DNA of 64,000 nt from the NCBI GenBank assembly GCA_963842955.1, contig CAWJIJ010000011.1, forward strand, positions 496,001 to 560,000. The letters are read 5' to 3'. The position numbers and the translations under genes were made by a program. The notes below the pieces were generated by a model. It was not told where the DNA came from and searched no databases. It was given only the letters and a program-made list of their open reading frames with translations. Numbering within the stretch: the first letter of the stretch is position 1; every line of letters starts with the position of its first letter. This document shows, one piece after another, positions 16,565 through 24,692 of the stretch. This DNA comes from JARFQW01 sp963842955 (lineage in GTDB: Bacteria > Pseudomonadota > Gammaproteobacteria > Steroidobacterales > XN24).

Positions 16565-17941
16565 TTACCGACCGCCGCCATGATTGGCCTTGTATTCCTT
16601 GTCCCACTCGACAACGAGGGTGTCCAGAAAAACCGCCTTCTCGGCTTTCAGTTTCTTCGCGTCCAGGCCGACCGCCGCCTGGGCCGCCGCCTTCGTGGAA
16701 ATATCCGGAATGGCAATTGCCGCCGTCTGACCGTGGGTCGCCAGCACCCTGGCCAGCAAGACGCGGGCCTCGGCTGCCCGATCCAGTGAGCTCGCGAGGA
16801 TCTGCAGCGCCTCGGTCGGGTTGTGCATGTGCACGCCGTGAGAGGCAATCGCAAAGTCCCAACGCCACTGGGCGTGGCGGATGGCCTTCAGGGCGTCAGC
16901 CATTTCCGCTTCCGTGGCGCCTGCCTTCCAGGCGGCCGCGGCCTCGTAGTGGGCGTGCACCAGCTGACGTTCGGCGTTCAGCTTGGCTTCCGCGACCATC
17001 CCCTTGTACTTGGCCACCACGGCCTCCATGTCATCCTTGCCCTGGTCATGGCAACGGCCACAGGAAGCTTCGTAGTTATCGAAGGGATTGCCGATGTTGT
17101 GGCTGGTAAATTTCTTGCCGTCGGCGTCCTGGACCCGGGGCATGTGGCAATTGGCGCAGGACACGCCGTTGCGGCCGTGGGTTCCGCGCATGAAGGTTTC
17201 GAAACCCGGGTGCTGGGCCTTGAGCATCGGCGCCTTGGAAATGGCGTGGGTCCAGTCGGTGAAGTTGATCGCGTCATAGTAGGTTTCGATTTCGTCCACG
17301 GTCGTTCCCATGTCCCAGGGAAACTTCACGAACTTGTCTGCAGTGAAATAGTACTCCACGTGACACTGGGCGCAGACCATGCTTTGTTTTTGTGACCGGC
17401 TGGCGTCGGCCCACTTCCAGCCGATGGCTTCCATTCCCCGGTCTGTGAACGGCGTGGAAACCTGCAACTTCGCATCCGCATCGTGGCAGTTGCCGCATCC
17501 GATCTCGTTGTGCATCTCACCGCCGAGGCGTGACCACTTGCCGGTGAAATAGTCCTTCTCGCCCTTCTCTACGATGTAGCGGCCGACATCGGGGCTTTTG
17601 CAGGACCAGCAGGCCATGGGCATGGGGCCGTCGTCCGGTCCGGTCGGCGCCCCGGTGCGCAAGGTGTTGCGAATGTCGGTGATCGAATAGGCATGGCCAC
17701 GGGCCTTGTTGTAATCCTTCGCGAAGCCATAACCCGCCCACAGGACCACGAGGTTGGGATCCTCGGCGAGGACGTCCACCAGGTCCTTGCTTTCGGCAGT
17801 CTGCTGCCAGGTCTCATATTGATTTTTGTATTCGGCAGCAAACTTGCTGCTGTCTGCCTCGATCATCTGTACGGCCGCGTACGCACCCGCAAACGAGAGG
17901 CCCAACACCGTTCCCATGATCGCCAGCTGTCTTGTTCGCAT
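16565..17941 (-). CDS. nrfA: Ammonia-forming pentaheme cytochrome c nitrite reductase
   Basis: A 458-residue periplasmic enzyme reducing nitrite to ammonium with six electrons. The signal peptide is MRTRQLAIMGTVLGLSFAGAYA. Heme motifs in order are CWSCK near residue 111 (active-site heme with Lys ligand, the NrfA hallmark), CGNCH, CAQCH, CANCH and CGRCH, five in all. The catalytic Tyr segment EYYFTADKFVKFPWD and the calcium/His segment LKAQHPGFE are present. ATG 17941 was chosen since it begins the signal peptide and follows GGGGGAT. No nrfH or nrfBCD partner is adjacent, so the electron donor must be encoded elsewhere. A strong terminator follows. Confidence 0.95.
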   Translation of the reverse strand: MRTRQLAIMGTVLGLSFAGAYAAVQMIEADSSKFAAEYKNQYETWQQTAESKDLVDVLAEDPNLVVLWAGYGFAKDYNKARGHAYSITDIRNTLRTGAPTGPDDGPMPMACWSCKSPDVGRYIVEKGEKDYFTGKWSRLGGEMHNEIGCGNCHDADAKLQVSTPFTDRGMEAIGWKWADASRSQKQSMVCAQCHVEYYFTADKFVKFPWDMGTTVDEIETYYDAINFTDWTHAISKAPMLKAQHPGFETFMRGTHGRNGVSCANCHMPRVQDADGKKFTSHNIGNPFDNYEASCGRCHDQGKDDMEAVVAKYKGMVAEAKLNAERQLVHAHYEAAAAWKAGATEAEMADALKAIRHAQWRWDFAIASHGVHMHNPTEALQILASSLDRAAEARVLLARVLATHGQTAAIAIPDISTKAAAQAAVGLDAKKLKAEKAVFLDTLVVEWDKEYKANHGGGR

Positions 17942-18162
17942 GAAATCCCCCAATCGTGTTTTACAGCCCAATGGGGAAAGTCTAGTCTGAAATTTCGGGG
18001 CTAAGCCCGCTGTGCGCGTCGGATTTCACGTATTGACTCTCCCGTTGGCCTTCGTCTTGATACTCGATCGAGGGCGGGTTGGCCGGAGCTTACGGACAAC
18101 CACGCACACGCCCATGGCCGCGACTGAGCGGTCTGCTATGCACCGGAACAGTCCAAGGCACG
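17942..18162. other. Intergenic leader upstream of nrfA
   Basis: No supported gene. It contains the presumed nrfA promoter on the minus strand, but I could not identify a convincing -35/-10 pair, a palindromic Fnr site or a NarL heptamer by eye. Open frames here are short and have no protein-like features. Confidence 0.5.
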
Positions 18163-18191
18163 CAACAACAAAGCGTCAGGAATCCTGACGC
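18163..18191 (-). terminator. Probable terminator of the lipoprotein/decayed-gene unit
   Basis: On the minus strand an eight-base-pair perfect stem (GCGTCAGG with CCTGACGC, 18173-18180 and 18184-18191), a three-base loop and then the T-rich run TTTGTTGTTG (18163-18172). It lies downstream of the decayed gene on the same strand. Confidence 0.65.
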
Positions 18192-18381
18192 ACTGCTGAT
18201 TCCACGCAGTTGTTGATCATGGCGGCGCGACGAACATTGACCATCGTTACAGGCTTTCCGGTGACGCTGTCGCCAACACTCGAAAGGCATGTCCTGATTG
18301 ACCGGACCGGGAGCGAGCGAAAACGACTACTGAGTCGCCCGGCGGATCTCGAGAAAGCGCAGACCTCTGCGCGGGCCCTGA

Positions 18382-18938
18382 CTATCGGCCCACAGCACGC
18401 AGGGCGCCCGGCTGAAAATCCACCGCCCGAAGTCCATCCACGTTGACGAGGGCCTGCACGGTCAGCGTCGTGCAGTGGCGCGCCTGCAAATTGATCATCG
18501 ACGCACCGTCGAAAACCGGCGCGCAGGTACAGGCCGAAAACACCTCGCCCGGATTGTTCGGCACCTCCGGAACGGGCGCGGTCACGTGGCAACGCCTGAA
18601 ACGCATCATGCTTGCGGTGAACCGGACCTCGCGTTCGACTTTATTGCGATTCGAATCGAGGTAGTGCCAGATCATATCCGTCAGCATTCCATCGTCGCCG
18701 GACCATGCGTAGCGCATGTTCCATGCCAGCTTGTCGTCAGCCTCGGGATCATCGCTTGACGGGGCGCCGGGAAGGGCAGGCCACCTCGATAGCCGGTCAA
18801 CTCACCGAGTTTGGCCCCGAGGGTTGCCGGATCCGATGAAGCGCCGTCTATAAGGGGAATATCGTCGTTCGCTCCACCGGCTGGCTGTCGCGGCCACTGG
18901 CTTTAGGCCGGCTCGCGGTTGCGATACACGCCACCCAT
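18382..18938 (-). pseudogene. Decayed gene downstream of the lipoprotein gene, unknown family
   Basis: The readable pieces are in two frames. From ATG 18938 an 11-codon start reaches an in-frame TAA (18903-18905). The same frame then reads protein-like sequence (GGANDDIPLIDGASSDP, ATLGAKLGELTGYRGGLPFP) up to about 18760. The next frame continues it (SSDDPEADDKLAWNMRYAWSGDDG, MLTDMIWHYLDSNRNKVEREVRF, a CTCAPVFDGASMINLQARHC stretch) to a stop at 18382. One lost base in a C run near 18760 would join them. A third-frame stretch ending VNVRRAAMINNCVESAVRQDS reaches 18176, just before the terminator, and may be the original C-terminus. I do not recognise the family. Confidence 0.5.
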
Positions 18939-18951
18939 CGTTCACCGTCTC

Positions 18952-20136
18952 CTATTTCGCAATGGTGATCGGTATACCGACGTCCTCGACTTCGCCCACG
19001 GCGCTCTGGAACAGGTCGCCGAGGGTGGCAAAGGCTGCCCGATCCCAGGGCGTGTCGCCGACGCTGTAGAACCGGTCGCCGGCCCTTGCGAAAGCGACAT
19101 TGCCGGCTGGCGCGTCATCCGCGACGTTGATTTTCAAGGTCGCGGCCGGGTTGGCCGGGACGGGCCCCCGGGTCCGGGGGTCGGGCGCCACGTCGAATTC
19201 GGGTGTCGCGCCGGTGCCAATCGCTACAAAGTTCAACATCTGGAGCATGCTGCGTAGCCAAATGACTCCCTGAACCGGCCACTCGCCGCCGGGACCGTCG
19301 GGCTTCAGGTGCACGTAGACATAACCACTGGGATTGCGCTTGATCTTCTCGTTGAGCTCGAATCGCTCCTGATCGGTCAGTGCGGCCGGATCGTAATTGG
19401 TCATGACGATACGGCCCGACTGGAGTCGGCGCAGCTCGTAACTACCGTCCGGGTTCTGGCGCCACTTGAGACCCTTGTCGAAACCGGCCGTGATGTCCTG
19501 GGATCGTGGCACGGCATCGAATTCATGGACCATCAGCTCCTCGAAGACCAGCGTGCGCACGAACAGGCCACGTGTGTCGAGGAGCCATCGCAGGTGGACG
19601 GCGAGACGACGAAATTCTTCATATTCGGCCGGGCGGGCCGGGTCGTTCTCTATCAACCGGACAAAGCTGCCGTCGGGATTCTGAAACTCGAAGCCGTAGC
19701 CCATGAGTCGCATGACGCGGTCGATGGCCCCTGCCTGATAGGCGAGGACATGGAACGCCGTGTCGGTGAAAGGAACCAGGATCCTCTTGGTGAATTCCTG
19801 GCCCGCGAGCGGCCGTAGGCTGAAGGTGGGATTCTCGGACGCGCTGGCGCCGAGATTCAGACCAAAAGAATCCGTACCGCTCGAGTCTTCAAGACGCCCG
19901 GTCGCGTCCAGCGTAGCGGTCCAGTCGAAGGTCGCCGCGATACTCGATGTGGCCGTGAAGTGGACCGGCTCGCCTCTGGCCGAGCGGGCGATGTTCAGCA
20001 GCAGCAGATCCTGCTCGATCTCGGAGATCACCTCGTCGTAGCCGATCACCTGCCGCTTCAACACAGGCGGGCCCATGCACCCTGTGAGAATAGTCGCGCA
20101 TGCAATTGCCGTGAATACCAGAGATCGCATCGTCAT
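18952..20136 (-). CDS. Exported lipoprotein of unknown function
   Basis: A 394-residue protein with a lipoprotein signal: hydrophobic stretch SLVFTAIACATI followed by the lipobox LTGC, making Cys20 the lipidated residue. The mature part starts VLKRQVIGYDEVISEIEQDLLLLNIARSARGEPVHF, then a beta-rich region (FTATSSIAATFDWTATL), a helical part with EYEEFRRLAVHLRWLLDTRGLFVRTLVF and a Trp-rich stretch (GVIWLRSMLQML). I recognise no named domain. Two ATG codons, 20136 and 20130, are possible. The motif shared with the AraC and hydrolase promoters lies about 100 bases upstream (20239-20258). The broken gene follows on the same strand. Confidence 0.75.
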   Translation of the reverse strand: MTMRSLVFTAIACATILTGCMGPPVLKRQVIGYDEVISEIEQDLLLLNIARSARGEPVHFTATSSIAATFDWTATLDATGRLEDSSGTDSFGLNLGASASENPTFSLRPLAGQEFTKRILVPFTDTAFHVLAYQAGAIDRVMRLMGYGFEFQNPDGSFVRLIENDPARPAEYEEFRRLAVHLRWLLDTRGLFVRTLVFEELMVHEFDAVPRSQDITAGFDKGLKWRQNPDGSYELRRLQSGRIVMTNYDPAALTDQERFELNEKIKRNPSGYVYVHLKPDGPGGEWPVQGVIWLRSMLQMLNFVAIGTGATPEFDVAPDPRTRGPVPANPAATLKINVADDAPAGNVAFARAGDRFYSVGDTPWDRAAFATLGDLFQSAVGEVEDVGIPITIAK

Positions 20137-20238
20137 TAGACCGTATTGCGAGAGGACAGGACTTGCCTCGTTGATGCTTGCGGCTATGCGCTACATCCTC
20201 GGGAACCCCATTTGCAGATTACGGCGCGTTTAGCCGCA

Positions 20239-20258
20239 CATCTGGCCATTTCGCGCCA
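20239..20258 (-). promoter_or_regulatory. Shared operator-like motif, copy A (lipoprotein gene)
   Basis: In the direction of the lipoprotein gene this reads TGGCGCGAAATGGCCAGATG, identical over all 20 bases to copy C at 23378-23397 and over 15 bases to copy B at 22785-22799. It lies about 100 bases upstream of the start codon, a normal place for an AraC-type activator site. Binding is inferred. Confidence 0.6.
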
Positions 20259-20323
20259 AAGCAGTAGATGAAGCAGAGGACGAAGGGACTCGGTTTCCCG
20301 CAGGCCGGTCCCCAGGGCCGCGC

Positions 20324-21634
20324 CTAGAACGCCAGTCGCGCCCGCAGGCCAAAAACCCAGGCCGTGTCATCATCCGGATTCAGCGCAGGGTCGATCAGCA
20401 GCTGCACACTCGGTGTGATCGCAATTTCCTTGGCCACTTGCCAGCGATAGTAGACCTCCGTTGCGTACTGGTCATCCAGATCGCTACCGAACAGGGCATC
20501 GTTCGGCTGGCCCCAATTGACGCCGAACCCGAGCTGGCTTCCCGATCCCAGCGTCGCCATTCCGCCGGGCGTATAGCCGCCCCCGATGCTGACCGACCGC
20601 TCCAGCAGGCTGCCGCTGTCCTCCGCCCACCCGGCCCGGACGAACGCCAGCCATTTGTCGCCGATGGTGTGGTTAAAGGACAGCACACCCCCCCAGCCGT
20701 CTTCTACGCCCAACTCATCTCTTTCATCCGCGTGCCACAGGGTCAGGTGAACGTTGTTGAGGTAGTAGGCCTCCTGTGAAGCGCCGGTCCAGCCTATCTC
20801 GAAGTGCTTGAAGTATTCTCGGTCATTGAAAAAAGTGTCGAACCCGTCAAGGGGATCGGTCCCATCCGCATTCTCGTCAGCGAAGCCGGCCATGGTGTAA
20901 ACGTTATCTGTCAGCCACGCCGCGGCCGCAAACCCGAGCGCGGGATCGCTGGCCAGATCGAGGGCGCCAACGCCGATGCTGAATGCATAGTTGAAGAAGT
21001 CTGTCCAGGGGCTGACCAGCGGGAAGACATCGACGTAATCGCTGGTATCGAGCCAACCACCCACCACCTCATACTTGCCACTCTGGAACTTCTGGTCCCA
21101 GTAGAGCGTGTTGAGCCGCCACCCTTCGTCGTTGTAGGGAAGGTTTGAGATTCCGGCATAGCCCAGGCTCTCGCCAAGGAAGGAACTTGGTCCCGTATCG
21201 GTATATTCGTCCGTGCGTTCGACAAGAAAAACCAGGTTGCCGGGGTGAGCCGAGCCTCGGGCGAACGCCTCCCAGACACCGCTGAAGCGAAAGATGCCGC
21301 CCGCTGCGTCGTTGTCGGTACCCGACTGGTTATCGCTGGACCTCAGGTAGGCCGTGTTGTACTCCACTCCGAAGGCCAGGCCGTGCTCCTTCTGGAGCTC
21401 GTCTTTCCATTCGTACCAGGACTTCAGGAAATCCAGCTTGAGAGGTGTATCTGTTGCAACGCTGTCAGATTCGATCCGGTTCAGTGCAGCATCCGGCCCG
21501 CCGAAACCCCGTGACTGCTCTTCGCTGTTCGAGGCTTGAGCGAAGGCAGTCTGAGTCGCCATCAGTGCCCATATGCCTAGGACGCAAGAACGATATAACC
21601 GTCGCGCACCGGGGTTTTCGAAGCGCTCTAGCAT
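20324..21634 (-). CDS. Carbohydrate-selective porin, OprB family
   Basis: A 436-residue outer-membrane protein. The signal peptide runs from the Met at 21634 through SCVLGIWALMATQTAFA. The body has OprB landmarks: GLAFGVEYNTAYLRS, FSGVWEAF, NLPYNDEGWRLNTLYWDQKFQSGKYEVVGGWLDTSDYVD, WTGASQEAYYLNNVHLTLWH, and the C-terminal strand WVFGLRARLAF ending in Phe, as outer-membrane barrels do. It would let sugars or other small polar solutes cross the outer membrane. An in-frame Met 22 codons earlier gives an unlikely N-terminus. There are 187 bases to the lipoprotein gene on the same strand. Confidence 0.85.
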   Translation of the reverse strand: MLERFENPGARRLYRSCVLGIWALMATQTAFAQASNSEEQSRGFGGPDAALNRIESDSVATDTPLKLDFLKSWYEWKDELQKEHGLAFGVEYNTAYLRSSDNQSGTDNDAAGGIFRFSGVWEAFARGSAHPGNLVFLVERTDEYTDTGPSSFLGESLGYAGISNLPYNDEGWRLNTLYWDQKFQSGKYEVVGGWLDTSDYVDVFPLVSPWTDFFNYAFSIGVGALDLASDPALGFAAAAWLTDNVYTMAGFADENADGTDPLDGFDTFFNDREYFKHFEIGWTGASQEAYYLNNVHLTLWHADERDELGVEDGWGGVLSFNHTIGDKWLAFVRAGWAEDSGSLLERSVSIGGGYTPGGMATLGSGSQLGFGVNWGQPNDALFGSDLDDQYATEVYYRWQVAKEIAITPSVQLLIDPALNPDDDTAWVFGLRARLAF

Positions 21635-21674
21635 CCCAGTTGACTCCAGGTTTTCACTGCAATCTGCTGCTGAT

Positions 21675-21714
21675 GGCTGTGGCAGCCGGCGCAAGGGCAC
21701 CGGCTGCCACAGCC
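21675..21714 (-). terminator. Perfect 15-bp inverted repeat after the alpha/beta hydrolase gene
   Basis: GGCTGTGGCAGCCGG at 21675-21689 is the exact reverse complement of 21700-21714, with a ten-base loop. It begins 12 bases beyond the hydrolase stop (minus strand). No T tract follows, so it may be a rho-assisted terminator or a 3'-stabilising hairpin rather than a classical terminator. Confidence 0.55.
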
Positions 21715-21726
21715 TTGCCAGACAGA

Positions 21727-22620
21727 TCAGGCTTCTTTCACATTTGCTCGGACGTTGTAGGTTTCAGAACCAAACCAGTCCAGCATCCGTACGTTGACAT
21801 CATCTGGGTGATCCAGCATCGACCAATGGCCACCCTGAATCATTTCAATACGGCACTCAGCATCAACCCATTGAGGAGTATCAATAGCCTGAGTCGGCCA
21901 CAAGAACATGTCCTGCTCAGGGTAAATCACCATTACCGGCACCGGAGTGATCGGAAAGACCAGCGGATCTTTGGCCGTTGACAAGTAGTCCTGAACCATA
22001 GGGTTGGCTATGTCATAGTTCAGCCATTCGATATGACCAGTTTCCTTGATTAGTCTCTTGACCTCTTCCTTTTCAGGGTGCTGAACGAAAAAAGTATCGA
22101 AGTAGCGGAAGTCGTTCGTCATATAGAGTTCTTCCATACCAGCCTGGGTATGATGGTAGGTGAACCAGTTGGTCTTGGCGGCTTCTAGCATACGCTCGGG
22201 GGTTGAGTGGACCTGGCTGAACACAGCGCCCAAGTGGCCAACTGACAATGAGCAGTATTTTCTGAACAACTCTGGTTTCTGATAGAGCATCCCCCAGGTA
22301 ATGGCAGAACCCCAGTCATGACCCACCAGGTTGATATCTTTAAGCCCTAGCTCATCGATGATTTCAAACATATGGCCGATGATTAGTTCAACCTTGTAAT
22401 GCTCAACTTCACGTGGACGGTCAGTAAGACCGTAACCCAGGGTATCTGGAACGATACAGCGGTAACCTGCATTCAATAGTGCCGGTACTTGATATTTCCA
22501 ACAGCTACCGTCATCTGGCATGCCGTGAACCAGCATGACTACACCTTTATCACCACTTCCCTGATCGCTTACGTGGTAGTTCCAACCACCAATTTTCATT
22601 TTCTTGCCTGGTAGTGACAT
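21727..22620 (-). CDS. Alpha/beta hydrolase (epoxide hydrolase/haloalkane dehalogenase-like)
   Basis: A 297-residue alpha/beta-hydrolase. Oxyanion motif HGMPDDGSCW (residue 33), nucleophile elbow GHDWGSAITWG with Asp as nucleophile (about residue 104), acid in YPEQDMFLW and catalytic His in GGHWSMLDHP. An Asp nucleophile points to epoxide hydrolase, haloalkane or fluoroacetate dehalogenase chemistry, not a Ser esterase. The Trp after the Asp is common in all three. Codon use is visibly more AT-rich than in any neighbouring gene (many AAA, GAA, ATT and TTT codons), suggesting recent transfer. A shared regulatory motif lies 165 bases upstream. Confidence 0.85.
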   Translation of the reverse strand: MSLPGKKMKIGGWNYHVSDQGSGDKGVVMLVHGMPDDGSCWKYQVPALLNAGYRCIVPDTLGYGLTDRPREVEHYKVELIIGHMFEIIDELGLKDINLVGHDWGSAITWGMLYQKPELFRKYCSLSVGHLGAVFSQVHSTPERMLEAAKTNWFTYHHTQAGMEELYMTNDFRYFDTFFVQHPEKEEVKRLIKETGHIEWLNYDIANPMVQDYLSTAKDPLVFPITPVPVMVIYPEQDMFLWPTQAIDTPQWVDAECRIEMIQGGHWSMLDHPDDVNVRMLDWFGSETYNVRANVKEA

Positions 22621-22767
22621 GATCGCTTCTCCTATTGGTCAAATGGGTTGCCCTGGCATGACGAGCAATTCTGTCGATGACTTTCCGGGAATCAGGCCGG
22701 CTCAACCGGGTGTCAAATTCCAGAGTCTGGCGCCGATCCGATGCGTTCGCCTGAATATCAAGATGTA

Positions 22768-23238
22768 TTAGCCGGCAACCGTTTTCTGGCCATTTCGCGA
22801 CAGGGAGGAAAGCGGGCCGGAACGGGTCCGGACAGCAGCGGAACGCACGGGACTTGTGCAGAGCTCCCCTAAGCCGCCTGGCATCGACTTCGAAGACGTG
22901 GCGTGCCGACAGTGAGCGCGCGGCGGATCGCCGGTCCAACGGCGGAATGCACGGCTGAAACTGCTGGGATCCCGATAGCCCAGCAGTTTCGCGACTTCGG
23001 CCACGTTCACGTCTGGCTGTGCCAACAGACGGCGGGCCAGGAAGAACCGCGTCTCCTCGACCAGGCCACTGTAGGTCGACCCCGCTCGCTCGAGTCGCCG
23101 CTGCAGGGTGCGCACCGGCACATCCAGACGGCGGGCAATCTGCTCGACCTTGGGATAGCGTACGGGAAGCTGCTCCGCAATCAGCGCCCGGATCGCCGGG
23201 ATCGAGAGGTCAGCTGCCATGGAAATGCTTCTCGTCAT
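22768..23238 (-). pseudogene. AraC-family regulator remnant: C-terminal DNA-binding domain only
   Basis: Only the helix-turn-helix half of an AraC regulator is visible: KVEQIARRLDVPVRTLQRRLERAG (first HTH), then TYSGLVEETRFFLARRLL and VNVAEVAKLLGYRDPSSFSRAFRRWTG (second HTH). The roughly 200-residue effector-binding half that should precede it is missing. The frame also runs on for about 45 unrelated residues through the motif at 22785 instead of stopping after the normal PRxYR end. Possible starts are ATG 23238 or 23220. I read it as a truncated regulator, though a free-standing HTH protein cannot be excluded. It lies between the hydrolase and the intact araC gene. Confidence 0.6.
22785..22799 (-). 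promoter_or_regulatory. Shared operator-like motif, copy B (alpha/beta hydrolase gene)
   Basis: Minus strand CGCGAAATGGCCAGA, identical to the core of copies A and C, and oriented the same way relative to its downstream gene (hydrolase start 22620). A TAATAC hexamer follows 16 bases after TGGCCA and could be the -10 element. Confidence 0.55.
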
Positions 23239-23377
23239 TGTGCAGGTATTGGCGCGTCGATGGCTCGAAGAGCCGGTGTGAACCTTGTACCAAGCGCCAG
23301 GGAGCGTGTCTGGCCACGACGCGCCAGCCGGTTGGTGCTGCTCCGCAGAGCAGCCTGACGATGCGGGATTCCGGCAG

Positions 23378-23397
23378 TGGCGCGAAATGGCCAGATG
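23378..23397 (+). promoter_or_regulatory. Shared operator-like motif, copy C (araC gene)
   Basis: TGGCGCGAAATGGCCAGATG on the plus strand, about 80 bases before the araC start at 23478, identical to copy A over 20 bases. It suggests that the regulator controls its own gene as well as the lipoprotein and hydrolase genes. Confidence 0.6.
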
Positions 23398-23477
23398 CAC
23401 CGTCGCGCGATGCTCTATGGTATGTGGGGTGAAGGCGAGTCGCATCGGCGCGTCATGGGCGGCATCAGGCAAACAGG

Positions 23478-24572
23478 ATGGGTAATCTTCACCACGATAT
23501 TTCCGCACCGGACCGCGCCGGGCCGAAGCCGATACAGTGCTCACGCGCAGCCCACCTTGCCCCCTACCTGGCGTTTCTCGAGGAAGTCGGTGCGCCGGTC
23601 GACCGAGAACTGCGTCGCGCGCGACTGCCGACACTCGTTACTGAGGATCCGAACCTTTATTTGGCCGACGAGCGTGCGCGTGCGTTCCTCCGTGCGATCG
23701 CCGATCGAGAAGGCATCGACGATTTACCGGTGCGGGCCGTGTCGCACTCTGATCTCTGGAATCTGAGCGCAACCGTCGGTGACGCCATCGCATGGTCGCC
23801 AACGCTCTATTTGGCGCTTAAGCAATTCTGTCGATATAGCGCTGTGGAAGACTCTGCTCTCACCGCGTGGATCACGGAAGACGAGACGACCATCCGCGTG
23901 TCATGCCTGAACCGCACGCCGTTGGATCCTTTTTCGGGACGAATCGAGGACTGGAGCCAAATGGCGGTCGTCATCGCGATCATTCGATCATTCGTCGGCT
24001 CCGAGTGGCAACCGGCCGAGATCGCGTTGCATTCCGAGTTGCCCATCAGCGAACTCGCGGCACAACTCTTCCCGAACACGCGCCTTTTACGGGGGCAACA
24101 GTCGGGATCGGTGTCGGTGCCACGGGGTCTGCTGAGCCGGTCGGTCGGGACGAGCGGAGGCGGCACGCTACCCGTGCCGACTACGCGTAGAGATGGAGGC
24201 GCGTTGGAAGGGTCACTGGACCTCATAAGCACGATGCGCTCCGTGCTGATCCCTTATCTGCCAAATGGACTGCCTTCGATCGACGAGGCCGCCGAGATGG
24301 CGCAGCGTAGCCCCCGGACACTGCAACGAGACCTCCAGCGAGCGGGCGCGACGTACTCCCAAGTCCTTCAAAACGTCCGGTACGAGCATGCTGCGCGTCT
24401 CCTCAGGGAATCCAATGACCCCATTATCCACGTAGCTCTGCAGGTTGGTATCGAGGATCCCTCGCACTTCTCACGGGGGTTCCGCCAAGGCTTCGGCGTC
24501 ACGCCGAAGGAATATCGCGGCCACCAACGGTCCGTGGACTCAGGCACATCCGGCGCCGCCCGGTCGGACTAG
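23478..24572 (+). CDS. AraC-family transcriptional regulator (Arabinose_bd/OruR-like)
   Basis: A 364-residue regulator. Residues about 20-215 are the alpha-rich ligand domain of the second AraC type (LAPYLAFLEEVGAPVDRELRRARLPTL, WSPTLYLALKQFCRYSAVEDSALTAWI, ELPISELAAQLFPNTRLLRGQQ). Residues 250-345 are the twin HTH (SIDEAAEMAQRSPRTLQRDLQRAGATYSQVL, then IIHVALQVGIEDPSHFSRGFRQGFGVTPKEYR). Regulators of this kind commonly control hydrolase or catabolic genes. The ATG at 23478 is the first Met and gives a normal length. It faces the truncated araC-like remnant and probably regulates the nearby motif-bearing genes (inference). Confidence 0.88.
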   Translation: MGNLHHDISAPDRAGPKPIQCSRAAHLAPYLAFLEEVGAPVDRELRRARLPTLVTEDPNLYLADERARAFLRAIADREGIDDLPVRAVSHSDLWNLSATVGDAIAWSPTLYLALKQFCRYSAVEDSALTAWITEDETTIRVSCLNRTPLDPFSGRIEDWSQMAVVIAIIRSFVGSEWQPAEIALHSELPISELAAQLFPNTRLLRGQQSGSVSVPRGLLSRSVGTSGGGTLPVPTTRRDGGALEGSLDLISTMRSVLIPYLPNGLPSIDEAAEMAQRSPRTLQRDLQRAGATYSQVLQNVRYEHAARLLRESNDPIIHVALQVGIEDPSHFSRGFRQGFGVTPKEYRGHQRSVDSGTSGAARSD

Positions 24573-24644
24573 CGAGGCCCCAAGCACGCGTGACCTTTTG
24601 CAGCGTCCGCATGGCGACGCGCGCGGTCTCTCCATGGGATCCAC

Positions 24645-24690
24645 AAAGAAAAACCCCCCGCCGGATATCCGGCGGGGGGTTTTGTTTTAG
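24645..24690. terminator. Bidirectional terminator between araC and the rRNA operon
   Basis: A perfect 26-base palindrome (24654-24679, CCCCCCGCCGGAT and its complement) with AAAAA on the left and TTTTGTTTT on the right. It can therefore end transcription from araC (+) and from the rRNA operon (-), whose 5S gene ends at 24693. Confidence 0.95.
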
Positions 24691-24692
24691 AA

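Noticed and set aside
18210..18446. 78-codon plus-strand open frame
   Set aside because: No ribosome site or recognisable feature, and it is antisense to the decayed gene.
21675..22640. Integron gene cassette (alpha/beta hydrolase plus attC)
   Set aside because: The inverted repeat lacks the attC core GTTRRRY sites and there is no integrase; only the base composition suggests transfer.
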